From: Leclercia adecarboxylata
GTDB taxonomy: Bacteria; Pseudomonadota; Gammaproteobacteria; Enterobacterales; Enterobacteriaceae
DNA length: 64,000 nucleotides
Direction of reading: 5' to 3'
Assembly (NCBI GenBank): GCA_901472455.1
Contig: LR590464.1
Coordinates: 1,922,001 to 1,986,000, forward strand
Notes under the pieces: generated by a model
Database searches by the model: none
The model's input: only the letters and a program-made list of their open reading frames with translations
Told to the model about the DNA's origin: nothing
Shown: positions 23,435 to 33,912 of the stretch, in pieces
Numbering within the stretch: position 1 is the first letter of the stretch
Layout of the letters: each line of letters begins with the position of its first letter
Made by a program: the position numbers and the translations under genes

Positions 23435-24104
23435 TTACCCGTGCAGATGCGCCACGGTAAGGTCCTGCAGTGAGTCGAGTTTGACGTCTGCCAGCGCGTA
23501 GCGGACGTCATGCCGATTCTCCTCGGCGGGGACAACAATAGAGCGCATCCGCGCTGCTTTGCTGGCAATCATGCCGTTGACTGAGTCTTCCAGCGCCACG
23601 CAGGTGGTCGGGTCGACACCGAGCTTCGCGGCGCAGTCCATATATACCTGGGGGTGCGGTTTGCTGTAAGGCAGTTTTTCTGCCGAAGCCAGCGCATCAA
23701 AGCTGTCGTGCAGATCAAACATAATCAGCACTTTCTCCAGCATATGCAGCGGCGAGGCGGAAGCCAGGCCAACTTTCAGCCCCTGTGCCTTGCACAGGGC
23801 CACGGCTTCACGCGCCCCTTTCAGCAGCGGGCGGTTCTCTTCCACCAACGTAATCGCCCGGTTGATGATGCGGTCGGTCACCTCGTCACGGCCAGGGCCT
23901 GACCAGGGCTGGTGGGCATACCAGAGTTCCACCACCATATCGATACGCAGGCCCAGGGTATCTGGCAGTTCGTGACGGCGGCTGATATCCACGCCCCAGG
24001 CTGGCCATCACATCCAGTTCGGCACGATCCCAGAGCGGCTCGGAATCAATCAGTAATCCATCCATATCAAAAATGGCTGCAAGAATTTGACGCGGGGTCG
24101 ACAT
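23435..24104 (-). CDS. hxpB: Hexitol phosphatase HxpB (YniC), one indel
   Basis: HAD-superfamily phosphatase acting on sugar and hexitol phosphates, including 2-deoxyglucose-6-phosphate. The nucleophile Asp motif FDMDGLLIDSEP is at residues about 12-23, motif II in GLASASPLHM, the Lys in YSKPHPQVYMD, and the metal Asp in ALEDSVNG. An extra G near 23996 (SLGVDISRR expected) shifts the frame; restored 222 aa, as E. coli. Confidence 0.94.
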
Positions 24105-24247
24105 GCAACTTCTCCTTTCTTGGGGTGAGCAGTGATAAAGACTACTTAACCCCAGCAATTTACCATATCGCCTGCAAAGAACGGGCGAAAATGAGATCCA
24201 GCAGGTAGACTTAGCCTCAAAGGATGTATTTTAAAAATGAGGAACCG

Positions 24248-24784
24248 ATGACATATCAACAAGCTGGACGGGTAGCAATACTGAAGATCATCGCCGGATG
24301 GATTATTTTTATCCCGGCAGTCATCTCAACCATTATTTCCGTCCTGAAATTTATCTATGACCGCAGCGAAAAGCAGGCCGGGATCAATGCCGTGATGCTG
24401 GATTTTGCCCATGTCATGATCGAAATGATGCGCTTTAACACGCCGTTTCTGAATTTCTTCTGGTACAACTCTCCGACACCCGACTTCAGGCAGGGCATGA
24501 ACATTGCCTTCTGGATCATCTTTGCCCTGATCTTTATCGCCCTGGCGTTGCAGGCTTCAGGTGCGCGGATGCGCCGACAGACGCGTCTTATTCGTGAAGG
24601 GCTGGAGGCCCAGTTGATTCTGGAGAATGCGAAAGGGGATGAAGGGTTAACGCGCGAACAGATCGAATCGCGTATTGTGGTGCCGAACCACACCATTTTC
24701 TTGCAGATTTTCACCCTCTACGTACTGCCGGTGCTGATGATCATCGCCGGGTACTTCCTGTTTTCCCTTCTCGGCCTGTTATAA
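24248..24784 (+). CDS. yniB: Inner-membrane protein YniB
   Basis: Intact 178 codons, same length as E. coli YniB; function unknown. Predicted transmembrane segments at about residues 10-35 (ILKIIAGWIIFIPAVISTII), 85-105 (IAFWIIFALIFIALAL) and 155-175. The start MTYQQAGRVAILK is preceded by GAGG. Confidence 0.93.
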   Translation: MTYQQAGRVAILKIIAGWIIFIPAVISTIISVLKFIYDRSEKQAGINAVMLDFAHVMIEMMRFNTPFLNFFWYNSPTPDFRQGMNIAFWIIFALIFIALALQASGARMRRQTRLIREGLEAQLILENAKGDEGLTREQIESRIVVPNHTIFLQIFTLYVLPVLMIIAGYFLFSLLGLL

Positions 24785-24793
24785 GTGTACGCC

Positions 24794-24813
24794 GCCGGGC
24801 AATGTAGCCCGGC
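24794..24813. repeat. REP-like palindrome/terminator between convergent yniB and yniA
   Basis: GCCGGGC-aatgta-GCCCGGC, 7-bp perfect stem, no strong T-run on either strand. Confidence 0.55.
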
Positions 24814-24823
24814 AGTCTGTACC

Positions 24824-25684
24824 TTATGCCGCCAGCACGCGATCCAGCGCTTTTTGCGCATTTACCATATGCTCACCGCCAAACAGGATGGCGCGGTTCA
24901 TCAGGGTATAAAGCTGATACACGGGCTGCCTTTGCAGAAAGTCGGCCGGTAAGGGTGAGATAGACTGATAGCCGTCGTAAATCTGCGGCGGCTGTTCTGG
25001 ATGTAGCGGCAGCATGGCCAGGTCGCACTCTCTGTCCCCCCAGTAGCAGGCCGGATCAAAGATATAAGGACCGTTTGGACCCAGCGCGCAGTTGTCCGAC
25101 CATAAATCGCCGTGCAGCAGGGAAGGTTGCGGCTGATGCGAGGCCAGGCGCTGCTGGATATGATCGACAATGGCATCGATGTTGCCGAACTCCAGCCCTT
25201 TTTCTGCTGCCAGCTCCAGCTGCCAGCCTATCCGCTGTTCGGCAAAGAAGATCGACCAGCGTCGTTGCCAGGCGTTGGGTTGGGGAGTAGTGGAAAGGTC
25301 GTTGTCAAAATCGAGACCGAACTGCGGCTGATCGCTCCATTGATGCAGACGGGCAATCTGTTGCCCCAGAATAAAGGCATTGTGCGCATCAAGTGGGCGG
25401 GCAGGGAGGTAATCCATCACCAGAAAGCTGTAGTCGCGATCGCTGCCGACGGCCCGGACCTGGGGTACGGAGACGGTTTTGCTGCGGGAGAGCAGTTCCA
25501 GCTGGTCAGCCTCAGCGGTAAAGATGGGTAAAAGTTCACGTTCATCACATTTAACGAAGAGGTCGCGTCCTGCATAGCGCAGATGCCATGCGGCGTGGAT
25601 CTCGCCTCCTGGCAGCTCGTTACGCAGTTCAATTTCACCTTCGCCCAGTTGTTCACTTAAAAGATGACTGATAGCCTGCCACAT
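24824..25684 (-). CDS. yniA: Fructosamine kinase-family protein YniA
   Basis: Aminoglycoside phosphotransferase-like fold, fructosamine/ketosamine kinase family, probably phosphorylating protein-bound or free ketosamines for deglycation. Intact 286 codons. Catalytic loop HGDLWSDNCA (about residue 193) and metal-binding FDPACYWGDRECDLAM. Start MWQAISHLLSEQLG. Confidence 0.93.
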   Translation of the reverse strand: MWQAISHLLSEQLGEGEIELRNELPGGEIHAAWHLRYAGRDLFVKCDERELLPIFTAEADQLELLSRSKTVSVPQVRAVGSDRDYSFLVMDYLPARPLDAHNAFILGQQIARLHQWSDQPQFGLDFDNDLSTTPQPNAWQRRWSIFFAEQRIGWQLELAAEKGLEFGNIDAIVDHIQQRLASHQPQPSLLHGDLWSDNCALGPNGPYIFDPACYWGDRECDLAMLPLHPEQPPQIYDGYQSISPLPADFLQRQPVYQLYTLMNRAILFGGEHMVNAQKALDRVLAA

Positions 25685-25789
25685 GATCGCTCTCCCATGT
25701 TGTCTGCCAGATCATAAAGTTAGCGTGAAACTATGGTCAAAAAACACGAACTAACGCACATCTGCGCCGTTTGGTTGGCCCTGTGGCAT

Positions 25790-26081
25790 TTATTGCTGCT
25801 GTTTTTGCCAGTTTTCCCAGCTCGTCACCCTCAACCTGCGGCTCTTTTCCGGTGGCGTTCTCTACCAGACCCGTGGCAAGCGCCTTTACCTCGTCTTCAC
25901 TCAATGGGCTAACCAGCCCGTAGGTATGGGTGCCCAGTTCATGCAGGTTGCCGTCCTCGTCAGTCATGGTCAGTAAAAAACCGCCGCGGGTAAGATTGTT
26001 GTTGATTTCATTGAGTTCCGTCAGTGAGTCTTCATGAATTTTGACGGTTACCACATAGCGAGCGATCTCTCCACTGCTCAT
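25790..26081 (-). CDS. ydiZ: YdiZ, conserved hypothetical, one indel
   Basis: Endoribonuclease-like small conserved protein of unknown function. Starts MSSGEIARYVVTVKIHEDSLTELNEINN. The raw frame reads on to 25737 (114 codons) with an unrelated basic tail; removing one extra G near 25833 (GAGGGTGAC) gives VEVTSWENWQKQQQ and a TAA at 25790-25792. That is 96 aa, the E. coli length, so I place the stop there. Confidence 0.85.
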
Positions 26082-26169
26082 AATTCACCTCATTGTTATC
26101 ACGAAATTTTTTTAGCATAGACGATTCATGTCATTTGTCGCCCTCGCCGGGTAGCCAGGAGGGCAACGA

Positions 26170-27102
26170 TTATGCATTTGTCAGGTATGTAAATATTTTC
26201 TGGGTGTCATCCAGCGAGCACAGCCGGGTGCCATGATTGATGGTTGCCGCACTGCCTGCGGCTACGCCGTATTGGGTCATTTCCCGTAAGGACGCGCCTT
26301 GCGCCAGCTTCAGTGTCATCGCGCCCACCATGCTGTCACCCGCGCCGACGGTGCTCTGGCTTTTCATGGGCGGTGGCACCACCTGCACCGAGCCGGTTTC
26401 ATCCACGGCCAGCGCGCCTTGCGGGCCGAGGGACACGACAACCCGCCGGGCTTTGCCGCTCTTCACCAACTCTTCCGCGGCGCTGCGCACGTCATCCGGC
26501 TGGCTAAGATCGCGATTGACCAGTGCACTAAGTTCTTTCTGGTTAGGTTTCACCAGCTCAATGTTGCCAAGGGTCAGCGCGGCGCTAAGGGCCTCCCCGG
26601 AGCTGTCAACGATACAGCGGATACCGTTCTGTTGCGCAGCGCGAATCAGCTGCGTCAGCCGTTCGGTTTTGACACCCGGTGGCAGGCTGCCGCTGATAAC
26701 CAGCAGCGCGCCACTCTCGATGGCCAGCACTTTCTCTTCCAGCTGGCGAAACTCATCTTCGCTCAGGGTCGCGCCGGGCATGACAAAGCGGTACTGCTCG
26801 TGGGTGGATTCAACATGTACGTGCAGGTTTTGCCGGGTCCAGTCATGGGATTCAACCGTATCCACGGCGACCTGCTCATCAGCCAGCAGCGAGACGAGGT
26901 GTTCGCCCGTCGCGCCGCCAGCGGGAAAGATGGCGGTTGCTTTACCGCCAAGGTGAACGATGGCACGCGCCACGTTAATCCCGCCGCCACCGGGTTCGAA
27001 TACCGGCGCGCTGCAGCGGAGTTTACCTTCAGGATAGAGTTGAGCCGTCAGGGTTGCGCTGTCCAGAGAAGGGGAGAGCGTCAACGTAAAGATACGATCC
27101 AT
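26170..27102 (-). CDS. pfkB: 6-phosphofructokinase II
   Basis: Minor phosphofructokinase of glycolysis, ribokinase/PfkB family. Intact 310 codons (E. coli 309). N-terminal GGGGINVARAIVHLGG substrate-binding motif near residue 37 and the C-terminal anion-hole/catalytic motif TVGAGDSMVGA near residue 250. Start MDRIFTLTLSPSLDSAT. Divergent from ydiY. Confidence 0.96.
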   Translation of the reverse strand: MDRIFTLTLSPSLDSATLTAQLYPEGKLRCSAPVFEPGGGGINVARAIVHLGGKATAIFPAGGATGEHLVSLLADEQVAVDTVESHDWTRQNLHVHVESTHEQYRFVMPGATLSEDEFRQLEEKVLAIESGALLVISGSLPPGVKTERLTQLIRAAQQNGIRCIVDSSGEALSAALTLGNIELVKPNQKELSALVNRDLSQPDDVRSAAEELVKSGKARRVVVSLGPQGALAVDETGSVQVVPPPMKSQSTVGAGDSMVGAMTLKLAQGASLREMTQYGVAAGSAATINHGTRLCSLDDTQKIFTYLTNA

Positions 27103-27395
27103 GCTGATCTCCTGTGATTGAGTATAACCATAAGCCTGGCACCGAACCTGCGGAAGGGAAAGTAAATAACAATATGATTTTCAATATGAATATCGTTACC
27201 TACCGTGACTTTTATTTATAAATAACAGGCTGCTTTGAGATCGTTCTTATTCCAAAAATGAAACAAGAAATCATTGCTATGTTATTTGAGCCTTTTTATA
27301 ATTTGTTACCTTTCGCGGGATCCCATGGCATTGATCCGCAAGAAAGTTTCCGGGACCGTAATGGTCTCTTTTTTTGTTGTACGGACTCTTTATAA

Positions 27396-28156
27396 ATGAA
27401 GCTCTTAAAGACAGTACCCGCTGCAATGATGGTAGCGGGAGGCCTGTTTGCGTCACTGCATGCAACAGCCGATGATTCCGTTTTTACTGTCATGGACGAT
27501 CCCTCCACTGCACAGAAACCTTTCGAAGGTAACCTGAACGCAGGTTATCTGGCGCAATCGGGCAATACCAAAAGCTCTTCCCTGACTGCCGATACCACCA
27601 TGACCTGGTACGGCAACACCACCGCCTGGTCGCTGTGGGGTAACGCCAGCAACACCTCGTCTAACGATGAACGCTCTTCCGAGAAATATGCGGTGGGTGG
27701 GCGTAGCCGTTACAACCATGACCGACTTTGACTATCTGTTCGGCCAGGCAAGCTGGTTGACTGACCGCTATAACGGTTATCGTCAGCGTGACGTGGCAAC
27801 AGCGGGTTATGGTCGCCAGTTCCTGAACGGGCCGGTACACAGCTTCCGTTTTGAATTTGGTCCGGGTGTACGTTACGACGAATACACCGACGGCGATACT
27901 GAAACCCAGCCGCTGGGCTATGCGTCCGGGACTTATGCCTGGCAGATGACCGATAACGCCAAATTTAGCCAGGGCGTTTCTGTCTTCGGTGCTGACGACA
28001 CGACCGTTAACTCCGAGACGGCGCTGAACGTCGCCATCAACGCCCATTTCGGGTTGAAAGTGGCTTACAACGTGACCTGGAACTCCGAACCGCCAGCATC
28101 TGCACCGGAACACACCGATTCGCAGAACCACGGTCTCTCTGGGCTACAAAATGTAA
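27396..28156 (+). CDS. ydiY: YdiY, DUF481 outer-membrane-type protein, two indels
   Basis: Salt/acid-induced putative outer-membrane beta-barrel of the DUF481 family; exact role unknown. Signal peptide MKLLKTVPAAMMVAGGLFASLHATA. The barrel repeats include NLNAGYLAQSGNTKSSSLTADTTMTWY and FEFGPGVRYDEYTDGDTETQPLGYASG (quoted in part). An extra C near 27716 and an extra A near 28126 break the frame; restored 252 aa ending LGYKM at TAA 28154-28156, as in E. coli, right before a terminator. Confidence 0.92.
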
Positions 28157-28162
28157 TCGCAG

Positions 28163-28197
28163 CGGGTCAATAATATATTGACCCGTTTTTAATTTTT
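28163..28197 (+). terminator. Terminator of ydiY
   Basis: CGGGTCAATA-ata-TATTGACCCG hairpin followed by TTTTTAATTTTT. Confidence 0.9.
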
Positions 28198-28277
28198 GTG
28201 CTGATAAATAATAAACAGTGTTTTAAAATATATAGCCGTAGCCGATATCTCCATATTCTCTCCATAATTCACCGGTT

Positions 28278-28294
28278 TGTTAACATTCAGTTTA
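28278..28294 (+). promoter_or_regulatory. Possible PhoP box upstream of the small exported protein
   Basis: TGTTAA-CATTC-AGTTTA resembles the PhoP direct repeat (T/G)GTTTA-N5-(T/G)GTTTA with one mismatch in each half. It lies about 120 bp upstream of the 28415 gene. AT-rich DNA yields such matches by chance. Confidence 0.25.
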
Positions 28295-28414
28295 TTTGAC
28301 ACGAATTGATTAAATATTTTGACTATGCAAAAGTGTGATCCAGATCTAAACTATCAGGACAAGCTAGATATTGCCTAAAGTTGGTCTGTATTAATTCAGT
28401 AAGAGAAAAACATT

Positions 28415-28648
28415 ATGAATAAAATCACAACTGCATCTGCAGCAATCGTGCTTTCGGCACTGTCATTCGGCGCATTTGCCGCTGATTCTGTATATCACTC
28501 TGCCAGTGACACTTCTACACAAATTGGCATCACCAAGGCCTCTGATGTAGAAGCCGGATCGAACATCGCTCCTGGCTCGCAATCCACCGGGCAATCTATG
28601 GACGACGCGTTCGACGTGCATAAACTGGTCGCCGGTGAATGGTCTTGA
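28415..28648 (+). CDS. Small exported protein of unknown function (77 aa)
   Basis: I do not recognise it. It has a textbook signal peptide MNKITTASAAIVLSALSFGAFA with cleavage after AFA, leaving a mature peptide of about 55 residues, rich in Ser, Thr, Asp and Ala, without Cys, ending FDVHKLVAGEWS. No transmembrane segment in the mature part. SD-like AAGAGAAA precedes the ATG, and a strong terminator follows within 50 bp, so it looks like a monocistronic gene with its own promoter (TTGACA at 28296-28301 is a possible -35). It sits between ydiY and thrS where I recall no E. coli K-12 counterpart. No frame damage. Confidence 0.8.
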   Translation: MNKITTASAAIVLSALSFGAFAADSVYHSASDTSTQIGITKASDVEAGSNIAPGSQSTGQSMDDAFDVHKLVAGEWS

Positions 28649-28696
28649 TTGATTTATCAAACACGATACATTCATTTATCGGCAGTTATAGCTGCT

Positions 28697-28730
28697 AAAA
28701 AAACCGGGTTTTGATGTACCGGTTTTTTTT
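28697..28730 (+). terminator. Terminator of the 77-aa gene
   Basis: AAAAACCGG-gttttgatgta-CCGGTTTTTTTT, an A/T-flanked hairpin that could also work on the minus strand for yniD. Confidence 0.85.
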
Positions 28731-28829
28731 ATTTTTAAAGTTTATGTAAAGATAATTAAAACGGAAGTTTAAATCCGTTGGGTTCCGCAAAAAAGTAATA
28801 CCTTTACCGGGCTGAAATGGGTGATAAGA

Positions 28830-28937
28830 TTAACCCCAAAGTATTGCTGCCCAGCGTAATATCAGCAGGGCAGCACAAAGGGTGATTAACACAATCACCA
28901 TCTTCCAGTATTTTTTAGAAAAGCGTTTTGTCGGCAT
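28830..28937 (-). CDS. yniD: Small membrane protein YniD (35 aa)
   Basis: Reverse-strand ORF of 35 codons, MPTKRFSKKYWKMVIVLITL at its start, then one hydrophobic segment ending RWAAILWG. It matches the E. coli small membrane protein YniD in length and most residues as I remember it, and it has the same place between ydiY and thrS. Basic N-terminus followed by a single helix suggests N-in orientation. AAGGATGATAAG upstream offers an SD. Confidence 0.85.
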   Translation of the reverse strand: MPTKRFSKKYWKMVIVLITLCAALLILRWAAILWG

Positions 28938-29037
28938 CTTATCATCCTTGTTCTTTGGTTGCGGTCGTTTACCAAAGAGCAAACATAATTTAGTTTCGCC
29001 GGAAGGTTAAAGCGTCAGGCGCTTCCAACATCGAGCG

Positions 29038-29130
29038 TCAGAACCAGTGAAACTTATCTGCCAGAATCACGAGTAATGCGGTGGCAGAAAGAATGTTAAG
29101 GATAACGACTGTTCTGCTGGATACGTTCAT
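29038..29130 (-). CDS. Small membrane protein (30 aa)
   Basis: Reverse-strand ORF MNVSSRTVVILNILSATALL, then VILADKFHWF and TGA. Short polar start, one hydrophobic helix (about residues 8-24) and an aromatic end. I recall an E. coli small membrane protein that starts with the same MNVSSRTVV, but not its name, so I give no symbol. It lies about 100 bp upstream of yniD on the same strand, so the two may be co-transcribed. Confidence 0.6.
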   Translation of the reverse strand: MNVSSRTVVILNILSATALLVILADKFHWF

Positions 29131-29456
29131 AATATGCCCCATAGTGTATTGAAGGACCTGTTCAAGAATAGCTCAGCCACCCGGTATTGCGAGAAGCTGT
29201 TTGAAATTCCACGTTAAACTCATGCAAAAGTACTAACGCGTTCAATCTGCCCAGAAGGGTGTTTTCACCCAGGCGTTAGTGTTACCATCAACAGGCTGAT
29301 CGTAAATTGCCATTTTTCTGATTTCGATCCTGTGCATGATTGCGGGCCAATTTGACGATTGTTGGTCAGATGGCTTTGCAATTCACTGTAAATCAAAGAT
29401 TATTTTCTTTGCATATGCTCTTATGTGTGGGGCATCACTGCAAATAAGGATATAAA
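29131..29456. promoter_or_regulatory. thrS promoter and leader region
   Basis: 326 bp with no gene. In E. coli the thrS leader folds into tRNA-Thr-like stem-loops bound by ThrRS for translational autorepression. Candidates are the inverted repeat CCCAGAAGGGTG-tttt-CACCC near 29249-29270 and the segment before the ATG; I cannot assign the operator domains by eye. SD AAGGA at about 29446-29450. Confidence 0.4.
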
Positions 29457-31384
29457 ATGCCTGTAATTACTCTTCCTGATGGCAGCCAACGCCATTTCGA
29501 CCGCGCCGTCAGCCCAATGGATGTTGCGCTGGATATCGGCCCGGGTCTGGCGAAAGCCACTATTGCTGGGCGCGTTGACGGTGCGCTGGTTGATGCTTCC
29601 GATTTAATTGAAAATGATGCGAAGCTGTCGATCATCACTGCGAAAGATGAAGAAGGTCTGGAGATCATTCGTCACTCGTGCGCTCACCTGCTCGGTCATG
29701 CGATCAAGCAGCTGTGGCCTAACACCAAAATGGCTATCGGCCCGGTTATCGACAACGGTTTTTACTATGACGTTGACCTTGACCACACGCTGACCCAGGA
29801 AGATATCGAAGCCCTCGAAAAGCGTATGCACGAGTTGGCTGAGAGCAACTACGACGTCATTAAGAAGACGGTGAGCTGGCACGAAGCGCGTGAAACCTTC
29901 GTGAAACGTGGTGAAAACTACAAAGTCACTATTCTTGACGAGAATATTGCTCATGATGACAAGCCTGGCTTGTATCATCACCAAGAATACATCGACATGT
30001 GCCGTGGACCGCACGTGCCGAACATGCGCTTCTGCCATCACTTCAAGCTGATGAAAACCGCAGGCGCTTACTGGCGTGGCGACAGCAACAATAAAATGTT
30101 GCAGCGCATCTATGGTACCGCCTGGGCTGACAAAAAAGCCCTGAACGCGTACCTGCAGCGCCTGGAAGAAGCGGCGAAGCGTGACCACCGTAAAATCGGG
30201 AAACAACTCGACCTGTATCATATGCAGGAAGAAGCGCCGGGTATGGTCTTCTGGCACAACGACGGCTGGACTATCTTCCGTGAACTGGAAACTTTCGTTC
30301 GTTCCAAGCTGAAAGCGTACCAGTATCAGGAAGTGAAAGGCCCGTTCATGATGGACCGTGTGCTGTGGGAAAAAACCGGCCACTGGGACAACTACAAAGA
30401 TGCGATGTTCACCACCTCTTCAGAGAACCGTGAATACTGCATCAAGCCAATGAACTGCCCGGGTCACGTTCAGATCTTTAACCAGGGTCTGAAATCCTAT
30501 CGCGATCTGCCGCTACGTATGGCAGAGTTCGGTAGCTGTCACCGTAACGAGCCATCAGGCGCGCTGCACGGTCTGATGCGTGTTCGTGGCTTTACGCAGG
30601 ATGATGCGCATATCTTCTGTACTGAAGATCAGGTGCGTGATGAAGTTAACGCCTGTATTCGTATGGTCTACGATATGTACAGCACCTTTGGCTTCGAGAA
30701 GATCGTAGTCAAACTCTCAACGCGCCGGAAAAACGTATCGGGAGCGATGAGACCTGGGATCGTGCTGAGGCGGATCTCGCTGTAGCGCTGGAAGAAAACG
30801 GCATACCGTTTGAATACCAGTTGGGCGAGGGCGCATTCTACGGTCCGAAAATTGAATTTACCCTGTATGACTGTCTCGATCGTGCATGGCAGTGCGGTAC
30901 TGTACAGCTGGACTTCTCCCTGCCGCAGCGTTTAAGCGCCTCTTATGTTGGCGAAGATAACGAGCGTCAGGTACCGGTAATGATTCACCGTGCTATCCTC
31001 GGTTCACTGGAGCGCTTCATCGGCATCCTGACCGAAGAGTTTGCTGGCTTCTTCCCAACCTGGCTTGCGCCAGTGCAGGTTGTAGTGATGAACATTACCG
31101 ATTCTCAGGCTGATTACGTTAAAGAATTGACGCAGAAACTACAAAATGCGGGCATTCGCGTAAAAGCAGACTTGAGAAATGAGAAGATTGGCTTTAAAAT
31201 CCGCGAGCACACTTTACGTCGTGTCCCGTATATGTTGGTCTGTGGTGATAAAGAGGTGGAAGCAGGCAAAGTTGCCGTTCGCACCCGCCGTGGTAAAGAC
31301 CTGGGCAGCCTGGACGTAAATGAAGTGATTGAGAAGCTGCAACAAGAGATTCGCAGCCGCAGTCTTCAACAACTGGAGGAATAA
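29457..31384 (+). CDS. thrS: Threonyl-tRNA synthetase, one indel
   Basis: Class II aminoacyl-tRNA synthetase. TGS domain at about 1-60, editing (SAD) domain with [10 protein letters not shown] near 73, catalytic core with the zinc Cys in MNCPGH near 334 and the class II motif 2 in [23 protein letters not shown] (quoted in part), and anticodon-binding domain to the end. One C is missing near 30728 ([12 protein letters not shown] expected); 1928 bp plus one is 642 aa plus stop, the E. coli length. Essential, so a real frameshift is very unlikely. Followed by infC after three bases. Confidence 0.96.
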
Positions 31385-32224
<840 letters not shown>

Positions 32225-32254
32225 GTCGTAAACGTTTTTTAACTTTTTAATTAG

Positions 32255-32632
<378 letters not shown>

Positions 32633-32640
32633 GCCAGTTG

Positions 32641-32672
32641 AAAGAGGGAGCTAGTCTCCCTCTTTTCGTTTC
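32641..32672 (+). terminator. Terminator after rplT
   Basis: AAAGAGGGAG-ctagt-CTCCCTCTTTTCGTTT. Confidence 0.85.
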
Positions 32673-32687
32673 AACAGCATCAAAACA

Positions 32688-32716
32688 TTGACAATTTTCC
32701 GGCGACCCTTTTCAAT
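32688..32716 (+). promoter_or_regulatory. pheMST promoter
   Basis: TTGACA (32688-32693), 17-bp spacer, TTCAAT (32711-32716). It is placed between the rplT terminator and the pheM leader peptide, about 39 bp before its ATG. Confidence 0.6.
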
Positions 32717-32754
32717 AAGGCGTTAGGTCCCTTACCACACAAGGTAATGCAAGC

Positions 32755-32799
32755 ATGAATGCTGCTATTTTCCGCTTCTTCTTTTACTTTAGCACCTGA
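32755..32799 (+). CDS. pheM: pheST operon leader peptide PheM (14 aa)
   Basis: [14 protein letters not shown], five Phe in 14 residues, identical to the E. coli leader as I remember it. Ribosome stalling on the Phe codons when charged tRNA-Phe is scarce prevents the downstream terminator from forming. Confidence 0.96.
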
Positions 32800-32820
32800 T
32801 TTCAGGAGGCTAGCGCGTGA

Positions 32821-33897
<1,077 letters not shown>

Positions 33898-33912
33898 GGG
33901 CAGGACAGAACA

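Noticed and set aside
28415..28648. Assigning the 77-aa exported protein to the YdgH/BhsA (DUF1471) family because of its similar size and signal peptide
   Set aside because: The mature part lacks the family core that I would expect, so I left it without a family.
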